In this document: positions 6,588 through 11,305 of the stretch, in pieces | Position numbering within the stretch: position 1 is the first letter of the stretch | Layout of the letters: each line of letters opens with the position of its first letter | Origin: Candidatus Aminicenantota bacterium | GTDB lineage: Bacteria > Acidobacteriota > Aminicenantia > Aminicenantales > Aminicenantaceae | Assembly (NCBI GenBank): GCA_030617525.1 | Contig: JAUWVG010000030.1 | Coordinates: 1-11,305, forward strand | DNA: 11,305 bases | Reading direction: 5' to 3' | The notes under the pieces: generated by a model | The model's input: only the letters and a program-made list of their open reading frames with translations | What the model was told of the DNA's origin: nothing | Databases searched by the model: none | Program-made: the position numbers and the translations under genes

Positions 6588-6863
6588 ATGAACACCAGAG
6601 CACATATTCTGGTCCAAGGAAGAGTCCAGGGAGTTTTTTTTCGTGACCATACTCAAAAATGGGCCTCTTCTCTTGGTGTCTGCGGTTGGGTGAAAAATCT
6701 AGCCAATGGACAAGTTGAGATTCTGGCTGAGGGCGAAAAAGACAGAATTGAAGACTTGATCGGACTTGTCAGAAAAGGGCCACCCCTTTCTCGAGTCGAG
6801 AGTATGGATATCGAATGGGCTGCCTATAAAGGAGATAATGAAAATTTTCGGATCACCTGGTAA
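6588..6863 (+). CDS. acyP: Acylphosphatase
   Basis: A small acylphosphatase of 91 aa, a typical family length. It hydrolyses carboxyl-phosphate bonds such as acetyl phosphate or 1,3-bisphosphoglycerate in the cytoplasm. From the ATG at 6588 the protein reads MNTRAHILVQGRVQGVFFR: the GRVQGVFFR loop binds phosphate through the final Arg (residue 19), and GWVKN (33-37) supplies the catalytic Asn37. The EGEKDRIEDLI helix and the KGPPLSRVESM strand complete the fold. An in-frame GTG at 6579 would add three residues, but the ATG fits the family's usual N-terminus; neither has a clear Shine-Dalgarno. A 31-bp palindrome precedes it. The cupin gene follows after 97 bases, probably with its own ribosome site. 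Confidence 0.93.
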   Translation: MNTRAHILVQGRVQGVFFRDHTQKWASSLGVCGWVKNLANGQVEILAEGEKDRIEDLIGLVRKGPPLSRVESMDIEWAAYKGDNENFRITW

Positions 6864-6948
6864 TATCACGCAAAACATTCCCCCGTGTTGGCTCGGATCG
6901 ATAAAGAGAGGAATTAACGATGTCTGATAAAGGGATCGTGGGGATTTT

Positions 6949-6953
6949 GGAGG
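6949..6953 (+). promoter_or_regulatory. Strong Shine-Dalgarno of the cupin gene
   Basis: GGAGG lies 7 bases before the ATG at 6961. It decides the cupin start, and argues against the overlapping small frame that begins at 6920. Confidence 0.6.
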
Positions 6954-6960
6954 AAATAAT

Positions 6961-7284
6961 ATGTACAAAATTGAAAAAAAAGATCAACCAAGAGTCGAAA
7001 TGTTTAAAGGAGCGGTTCGACATACTTTAGCTTGCGGAAGAGATATCCTGATGGCGAGGTTCGAGTATAAAAAGGACTCGAAAGTCCCTCCACATAAGCA
7101 TGCCTATGAACAGGTTACTACTATTCTGAAGGGCTCACAGAAAATTATCATTAAAAAAAATGAAAAGATCGAAGAGTCTATTATTCGGGCTGGGGATGCC
7201 TACATTGTTCCGCCAAACACCGAACATGAACAGATCAACCTTGAAGACAGCGTGACTATTGATGCCTGGAACCTAGCTCCCTGA
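6961..7284 (+). CDS. Small single-domain cupin protein
   Basis: A 107-aa cupin-2 type beta-barrel. Motif 1 is PPHKHAYEQVTTILKGS (43-59), giving His45, His47 and Glu50 as likely metal ligands. Motif 2 is AGDAYIVPPNTEHE (77-90), giving His89. All four classic ligands are present, so it should bind a divalent metal. Single-domain cupins cover dioxygenases, isomerases and sugar- or ligand-binding proteins, and nothing here fixes the reaction. The start is well supported by GGAGG. It follows the acylphosphatase in the same direction but with a 97-base gap, so a shared role is not implied. Downstream, a large inverted repeat ending in a T-run may terminate its transcript. Confidence 0.87.
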   Translation: MYKIEKKDQPRVEMFKGAVRHTLACGRDILMARFEYKKDSKVPPHKHAYEQVTTILKGSQKIIIKKNEKIEESIIRAGDAYIVPPNTEHEQINLEDSVTIDAWNLAP

Positions 7285-7311
7285 ATTGATGCAAAGGATT
7301 ATCAGAATCAT

Positions 7312-7444
7312 AAGGATTCGAGGATTCAAGGGTTCAAGGGTTTTGTTAATAAGTGTTTTAACCATTCTCTTCCAAACTTTAAGTTCTTTATAATTTTTAA
7401 TCAAGTCACTCAACCCCTTGAATCCTTGACCCCTTGACCCCTTA
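7312..7444. repeat. Inverted pair of degenerate octamer arrays; possible terminator
   Basis: The left arm (7312-7344) consists of four degenerate 8-base units of the AGGATTCA / AGGGTTCA type. The right arm (7412-7444) is four such units on the other strand (TGACCCCT, TGAATCCT type). Aligned as an inverted repeat, about 24 of 32 positions pair, with a 67-base AT-rich loop. The right arm runs into ATTTTTT (7444-7450), so it could end the cupin transcript. It fills the space between two convergent genes, and its right edge forms the stop codon of the minus-strand gene. Confidence 0.6.
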
Positions 7445-7708
7445 TTTTTTAATCTTTAAAAATTGTTTCTGGCATTCCTTTGAACAGAAAAAATATTCTT
7501 TTCCTTCCTTTATTTCTCTGATTGCTTCTTCTTTTGGGAGATAGGTTTGGCAGATTTCGTCTTTGACCATCACTCCTGAAATTTTTTTGGAAGGACGCTC
7601 TGTATTGGAAATGGTTTTTTTGCCTGTGGCTAAGAAAAAACGGATTACTTTTTGGATGAAAAAGGCGAGGATAGCGTAGAAGATAAGTCGAAAAAATCCT
7701 AGTAACAT
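7442..7708 (-). CDS. Small membrane-anchored YHS/TRASH-like metal-binding protein
   Basis: An 88-aa protein with one hydrophobic N-terminal segment (about 2-27), a short polar linker, and a C-terminal mini-domain reading VKDEICQTYLPKEEAI (48-63) and EYFFCSKECQKQFL (71-84). Cys53, Cys75 and Cys79 and the 'YFCS..C...F' ending fit the YHS/TRASH treble-clef-like domains thought to bind metals; proteins of this shape include the PP0621-like family. With only three cysteines, a fourth ligand is uncertain. The only ATG is at 7708, just after an in-frame stop, and no Shine-Dalgarno is visible. The gene is alone on its strand, convergent with the cupin and divergent from the acyl-CoA dehydrogenase. 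Function unknown; metal sensing or trafficking at the membrane is a guess. Confidence 0.8.
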   Translation of the reverse strand: MLLGFFRLIFYAILAFFIQKVIRFFLATGKKTISNTERPSKKISGVMVKDEICQTYLPKEEAIREIKEGKEYFFCSKECQKQFLKIKK

Positions 7709-7767
7709 AATTTAAATGTAGTCGATTTCTTGTTTGCTGTCAATCGAGAAGCCTTTTAGCAATTTAC

Positions 7768-7796
7768 TTGATTCTTCACTATCTAAAAAGTAATAT
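7768..7796 (+). promoter_or_regulatory. Probable promoter of the acyl-CoA dehydrogenase–meaB operon
   Basis: TTGATT (7768-7773) and TAATAT (7791-7796) are 17 bases apart in an AT-rich intergenic region. The predicted start near 7803 would leave a leader of about 50 bases before the strong AAGGAG (7842-7847) and the ATG at 7853. No operator palindrome is evident. Confidence 0.4.
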
Positions 7797-7852
7797 GAAA
7801 AAGGTTTTATATATATTTACAAATTATAATTTTTTATACCCAAGGAGAGAAA

Positions 7853-8998
7853 ATGGACTTTTTATTTTCTCAAGAGCAAAATATTCTTAGAGAAGCTGTC
7901 AGAAGCTTTGTTCAAAAAGAGATCCAACCTCTGGTAAAGGACAGTGATGAAAAAGGTGTCTGGCCGGAAGTTTTTACAAAAAAACTGGCTGAGATGGGAT
8001 TGTTGGGAATTGTTATCCCTCCTGAATACAATGGATCAGGTTATTCAAATGTGGATTATGTCATTATTCTTGAAGAACTGTCGAAAGTCGACCCATCTGT
8101 AGGGCTTACTGTGGCCGCCCACAACTCCCTTTGTTCCAACCATCTGAATCTTTTTGCAAGTGAGGAGCAGAAACAGAAATATCTTACCCGCACCGCATCT
8201 GGTCAGACTCTGGGAGCATGGGCTCTGACTGAACCTGAAGCGGGGTCAGATGCGGCTGCTTTGAAAACAAGAGCGGTAAAAAAGGAGGATCACTGGATTC
8301 TCAATGGGACGAAACGTTTTATCACCAATGCTACACTGGCTGAAATTTCTGTAGTTATGGCAATGACAGATTCAGAAAAGGGGAGGCATGGTATTTCCGC
8401 TTTTATTTTAGAAAAAGGGATGGATGGGTACAAGGTAGGAAAAAAAGAAGATAAACTAGGAATCAGGGCAGCCGATACAGCGGAGCTTATTTTTGAGGAT
8501 GTTAAAGTTCCGGCTGAAAATCTGATCGGCGAAGAAAATAAGGGATACTCACAGGCCATGGCCATTTTAGATGGCGGAAGGGTGAGCATAGCTGGCTTTT
8601 CCCTGGGAGTTGCTGCTGGAGCTCTTGAAGCCAGCCTTAAATATGCCAAAGAGCGGGTTCAATTCAACCAGCCGATTGCAAATTTTCAGGCTATCCAGTG
8701 GATGCTTGCCGATGGATTTACCGAGCTGGAAGCCGCACGACTATTGACCTACAAAGCTGCCTTCTTAGAGGATAAGGGGAAAAGAATTGTAAAAGAATCA
8801 GCAATGGCCAAGCTTTTCTCAAGCGAGCTGGCCGTCAAAGTTTCGTCTTGGGCTGTCCAAATTCATGGGGGATACGGTTTTACAAAAGAGTATCCAGTGG
8901 AGAAATTCTACAGAGATTCCAAACTTGCAACCATTGGAGAGGGGACATCTGAAATCCAACGATGGATTATTGCCCAAAAAGTGCTGTCCGAGTATTGA
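7853..8998 (+). CDS. Acyl-CoA dehydrogenase (short-chain / butyryl-type)
   Basis: An FAD-dependent acyl-CoA dehydrogenase of 381 aa, typical length, that introduces the alpha-beta double bond into acyl-CoA and passes electrons to ETF. The first family signature is ALTEPEAGSDAAA (124-136), the FAD-contact stretch KRFITN follows at about 154-159, and the second signature runs from Gln336 to Asp355 (QIHGGYGF..). EGTSEIQR (363-370) places the catalytic base at Glu363, the position used by short- and medium-chain enzymes rather than by isovaleryl or long-chain ones. Overall similarity is to the butyryl-CoA / short-chain group, though chain length or branching preference cannot be settled. AAGGAG precedes the start. 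The stop abuts the meaB start, so both are likely one transcript. No ETF gene is in the window. Confidence 0.95.
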   Translation: MDFLFSQEQNILREAVRSFVQKEIQPLVKDSDEKGVWPEVFTKKLAEMGLLGIVIPPEYNGSGYSNVDYVIILEELSKVDPSVGLTVAAHNSLCSNHLNLFASEEQKQKYLTRTASGQTLGAWALTEPEAGSDAAALKTRAVKKEDHWILNGTKRFITNATLAEISVVMAMTDSEKGRHGISAFILEKGMDGYKVGKKEDKLGIRAADTAELIFEDVKVPAENLIGEENKGYSQAMAILDGGRVSIAGFSLGVAAGALEASLKYAKERVQFNQPIANFQAIQWMLADGFTELEAARLLTYKAAFLEDKGKRIVKESAMAKLFSSELAVKVSSWAVQIHGGYGFTKEYPVEKFYRDSKLATIGEGTSEIQRWIIAQKVLSEY

Positions 8999-9943
8999 AT
9001 GTTCAATATCGCTCAAGAGATACTCAAAGGAAATCCCAGGGCTATCGCTAAGGGAATCTCTCTTATTGAGAACAAACATCCAGACGCTCAGAAAATCCTT
9101 AAGGACATATTTTCCCATACGGGAAAATCAATCATTATTGGGGTTACTGGTTCCCCAGGTTCCGGAAAAAGCACACTCGTTGACCAGATCATCGGGTCTT
9201 TTAAAAAGAAAGGGAAGAATATTGGTATTATTGCTGTCGATCCTTCCAGCCCATTCAGCGGAGGTGCGATCCTTGGAGACAGGATCCGAATGATGCGCCA
9301 CAGCACAGATTCCAATGTTTTTATCCGGAGCATGGCTACTCGTGGGCATCTTGGAGGACTGGCCAGAGCTTCCGGTGAAGCCATTTCCATCCTTGAGGCT
9401 TCAGGGAAAGATGTCATTATTGTGGAAACAGTAGGAGTGGGACAGGATGAAGTGGAGGTTGTCAGGCTTGCAGATATTGTACTTGTTGTGCTGATTGCCG
9501 GCGTGGGGGATGACATTCAGGCGTTTAAGGCCGGCATAATGGAAATTGCCGATATATTTGTTCTGAACAAGGCCGACTCCCCAGAATCTGACAGGACGGA
9601 AAGTCAGATCAAGGCTATGCTTGATCTCGGGCTCAGCAAAGAAAAAATTCCACCTGTTGTCAAAACGGTTGCTACGAAGGGCGAGGGGATAGATTCACTT
9701 ATTGAAGAAATTGAAATTCTTTCTTACACTCAAGACCAAAAGGCTCGTGCGACAAGGAAAAGAAAGCTTCTGTCCTGGATCTTAAAAGACATTATTGCGG
9801 AGAAAATACATCAAGTGATTAGTGAACACATTCAATCAGAGGAATTTGAAAGCTTCATAGATAGAATATATAAAAAGGAGATCGACCCCTATACTTTAGC
9901 GCATGAAATCGTCGATAGGATAAAAAAGGATTCAGATATTTAA
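8999..9943 (+). CDS. meaB: Methylmalonyl-CoA mutase-associated GTPase MeaB (ArgK family)
   Basis: A G3E-family GTPase of 314 aa. MeaB loads and protects adenosylcobalamin in methylmalonyl-CoA mutase and related isomerases; the older name, LAO/AO transport ATPase ArgK, is misleading. Motifs in order: Walker A GSPGSGKST (51-59), VDPSSPFSGGAILGDR (80-95), SMATRGHLGG (111-120), ETVGVGQDE (143-151) as the DxxG/switch II equivalent, and NKAD (190-193) for guanine. The C-terminal part (about 260-314) forms the helical dimerisation arm. The ATG directly follows the TGA of the acyl-CoA dehydrogenase (no gap), so translation is probably coupled. No mutase subunit is in the window, although MeaB genes commonly neighbour one. 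The gene ends against a solitary MITE-like terminus. Confidence 0.95.
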   Translation: MFNIAQEILKGNPRAIAKGISLIENKHPDAQKILKDIFSHTGKSIIIGVTGSPGSGKSTLVDQIIGSFKKKGKNIGIIAVDPSSPFSGGAILGDRIRMMRHSTDSNVFIRSMATRGHLGGLARASGEAISILEASGKDVIIVETVGVGQDEVEVVRLADIVLVVLIAGVGDDIQAFKAGIMEIADIFVLNKADSPESDRTESQIKAMLDLGLSKEKIPPVVKTVATKGEGIDSLIEEIEILSYTQDQKARATRKRKLLSWILKDIIAEKIHQVISEHIQSEEFESFIDRIYKKEIDPYTLAHEIVDRIKKDSDI

Positions 9944-9959
9944 CCTGAATTATTCATGA
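9944..9959 (+). repeat. Solitary MITE-like terminus directly after meaB
   Basis: CCTGAATTATTCATGA starts at the base after the meaB stop codon and is preceded by TTAA. It matches the 13-bp terminal motif of the 2027-2283 element with one change, but no opposing end is seen downstream. The rest of the 9944-10112 gap is AT-rich, with no other feature I can support. Confidence 0.35.
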
Positions 9960-10112
9960 AAAATGTTGAACAGAGTCTCCCTCTTTGGAAGATGATGTTT
10001 GGTCGTATTTCTCTATCCCCGAAGCTTCAATGGTGTCCTTATTGAATTGAAAGAAGAAAAAAAAGAGACAGCAGAATAGAATTTTATTTAACGAGGTGCA
10101 CGGGGAGAGTTT

Positions 10113-10619
10113 TTATTTTTGTGCAAAAAGAGTTTGTACCCATTTGGCAAAAGATTTGGCATCGACAAGATCGTTGTCATCCGGGTGGCTGCGGGCTGAT
10201 ACGGCCATCTCAGCCCATGCTTTATGCTCCGGGGATCTGCTGAGTACATCCATCGCATTCATAGACACTTTGCCTCGGGTTGAGAAAGTCCCAAGTATTT
10301 GAGTATGTGAGCCGATGACTGCCGCATATTCGAGAGCTTCGCGGGCCAGGTGCCCCCCTGCGAGTGATCCATGAGTGGAAAAGAGGGCGATTTTCTTTTT
10401 GGGTGGGAGCCTTTTTATCAGAGCTTCAGTTTTAAAGGAAATGCTGTGCGAATGAACGGGAAAACCGATAAAAATGAGGCTGAATTCTATCAGATCTTCA
10501 TCCAGGATGTCCTCAATGGATTTGATAGATTTTTCGCCTTCGACGGCGGCATAGATGGCTTCTGCTATGGATTTTGTATTCCCTGTCAGACTGACGTAAG
10601 TCACAAGAGTCTTTGACAT
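10113..10619 (-). CDS. Flavodoxin-fold protein
   Basis: A 168-aa flavodoxin-family protein. The N-terminal strand LVTYVS is followed by SLTGNTKSIAEAI (10-22), the FMN phosphate-binding loop with its TGNT signature. A second strand LIFIGFPVHSHS lies where the isoalloxazine-contacting loop is expected, and KKIALFSTHGS (74-84) is the next strand and loop. The C-terminal section with SPEHKAWAEMA and HPDDNDL is typical of flavodoxin-like proteins annotated only at family level, so the redox partner is unknown. The gene starts 13 bases after the stop of the upstream outer-membrane gene, and its GAAGAGGA ribosome site follows that stop directly, so the two are likely cotranscribed. The pairing of an electron carrier with a barrel protein is not explained. 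Confidence 0.85.
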   Translation of the reverse strand: MSKTLVTYVSLTGNTKSIAEAIYAAVEGEKSIKSIEDILDEDLIEFSLIFIGFPVHSHSISFKTEALIKRLPPKKKIALFSTHGSLAGGHLAREALEYAAVIGSHTQILGTFSTRGKVSMNAMDVLSRSPEHKAWAEMAVSARSHPDDNDLVDAKSFAKWVQTLFAQK

Positions 10620-10633
10620 TCCATTGTCCTCTT

Positions 10634-11305
10634 CTAAAATATAAACCTGATCCCTACCTTAAAGGAATGTCCGCTTAAATTCAACTCTCCCTGCCGGACA
10701 TTTCGAATATCTTCCGTATCCGGCCTGTCCTTATGACCCATGAGGATTGAATAGTAATTCCCCAGGCCCCACTGGTTACTTTCATAAAAATAAAGGGACG
10801 CTTTACCACTTTCGTCTTTCCCGTCGAAGTCCTTAAATGAGTAAGGGCCTTTGAATCCATCTATTTTTGCCCATTTTTGCTCGGCTTCTAAAACGATGGC
10901 CATAAACTTAAAAAGTTCGTATTCCAGCGTGGCAGCTGCATAAAGTCCGAGGGCTTCTGAATTGTAGGTGTTGGACCGTTCATACCAGTAATTGAATTCC
11001 TCTCCCTGATCTGGAAAATCAAGATCGTATCTCTCAGAAGTTTCATACTTGCTGAAGATAATCAGTCGTCCTCCGCCAATACCGATGGACAAATTGGAGA
11101 AAAATGGCAGGTGGAACATATAGCTGAATCCAATTTTGAATGGATAAATTGTCACATCGTTTCTTAAGAAATGCGATTCTGATTGGATTCCACCGGATTG
11201 TTCAAAGTCTATCGTCCCCTCGCCAATACTTTTTAAACGGCTTCCTCCAAGGTTTAAGGCAAAGCCTGAAAAAATAGGAATCCTGAGCTCCAGCTCATAA
11301 TTGAA
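10634..11305 (-). CDS. Outer-membrane beta-barrel protein, 3' part (start outside the window)
   Basis: The minus-strand frame is open to the right edge, giving 223 residues of a longer protein; the GTG at 11155 is internal and not a start. The sequence alternates hydrophobic and polar residues in strand-length blocks (YELELRIPIFSGFALNLGG, FKIGFSYMFHLPFF, LSIGIGGGRLIIFS, ALGLYAAATLEYELF), separated by polar, aromatic-rich turns. It ends in SGHSFKVGIRFIF, with the terminal Phe that the BAM complex recognises. These are the marks of a transmembrane beta-barrel, and they imply a diderm cell. No family signature or cargo can be recognised. It is followed closely by the flavodoxin-fold gene. Confidence 0.75.
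   Translation of the reverse strand, partial: FNYELELRIPIFSGFALNLGGSRLKSIGEGTIDFEQSGGIQSESHFLRNDVTIYPFKIGFSYMFHLPFFSNLSIGIGGGRLIIFSKYETSERYDLDFPDQGEEFNYWYERSNTYNSEALGLYAAATLEYELFKFMAIVLEAEQKWAKIDGFKGPYSFKDFDGKDESGKASLYFYESNQWGLGNYYSILMGHKDRPDTEDIRNVRQGELNLSGHSFKVGIRFIF

Noticed and set aside
6920..7030. A 36-codon frame (MSDKGIVGILEEI...) overlapping the cupin start, with an AGAGG-like site upstream
   Set aside because: It overlaps the well-supported cupin gene in another frame, turns lysine-rich and low-complexity there, and resembles nothing known. A leader peptide is possible but unsupported.
7312..7444. CRISPR array
   Set aside because: The repeat units are 8 bases, degenerate and without spacers, and the two arms are inverted.
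8290..8649. Long reverse-strand open frames under the dehydrogenase, MeaB and acylase genes
   Set aside because: They are antisense shadows with low-complexity products (Ser/Pro/Ile-rich), no ribosome sites and no recognisable domains.
11153..11155. GTG at 11155 as the start of the barrel gene
   Set aside because: The frame continues without a stop to 11305 and encodes further beta-strand-like sequence; no ribosome site precedes the GTG.
1..11305. tRNA, rRNA, toxin–antitoxin, prophage or defence genes
   Set aside because: Looked for on both strands; no cloverleaf, rRNA segment, or motif of these gene types was recognised.

Overview
The window suggests a diderm bacterium of moderate to low GC. 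It holds the 3' part of a C-terminal-Phe outer-membrane-barrel gene and a periplasmic-type penicillin-acylase homologue, so the cell is probably Gram-negative. Acyl-CoA dehydrogenase with MeaB points to acyl-CoA / methylmalonyl-CoA metabolism. No rRNA, tRNA or other phylogenetic marker is present, so the phylum is not resolved. All genes but the two edge genes look complete, and gene density is ordinary.

Layout, left to right. (1) 1-2021: penicillin-acylase-family Ntn hydrolase, cut by the left edge. (2) 2023-2287: a 257-bp non-coding element bounded by CCTG...CAGG inverted termini and a TTAG duplication, which I read as a MITE. (3) 2296-5595: a tightly packed four-gene operon with a PTS EIIA (PtsN/fructose type), a PII-like protein and two consecutive CPA-type cation:proton antiporter paralogues. 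(4) 5642-6427, minus: a ThiD-like HMP(-P) kinase with a good promoter. (5) 6588-7284: acylphosphatase and a small cupin, preceded by a 31-bp palindrome. (6) 7312-7444: a large inverted repeat of degenerate octamers, then (7) 7442-7708, minus: a small membrane-anchored YHS/TRASH-like protein. (8) 7853-9943: acyl-CoA dehydrogenase and MeaB, with start and stop codons abutting. (9) 10113-11305, minus: a barrel protein cut by the right edge, followed 13-14 nt later by a flavodoxin-fold protein.

The most interesting part is the EIIA / PII-like / antiporter / antiporter module. Two soluble regulators that in other systems report phosphoenolpyruvate status and nucleotide/nitrogen status are cotranscribed with two ion transporters. 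One of those transporters lacks the acidic residue at the usual ion-binding site. The PII-like protein contains no tyrosine, so it cannot be controlled by classical uridylylation. This suggests metabolic gating of ion exchange, but it is inference from gene order and motifs.

A second theme is small mobile DNA. Besides the MITE there are two solitary copies of the same terminal motif (5644 and 9944), each next to TTAG or TTAA and each at the 3' end of a gene. In one case the motif encodes the last residues and leads into the stop codon. The REP-like palindrome and the octamer inverted repeat add two further repeat types.
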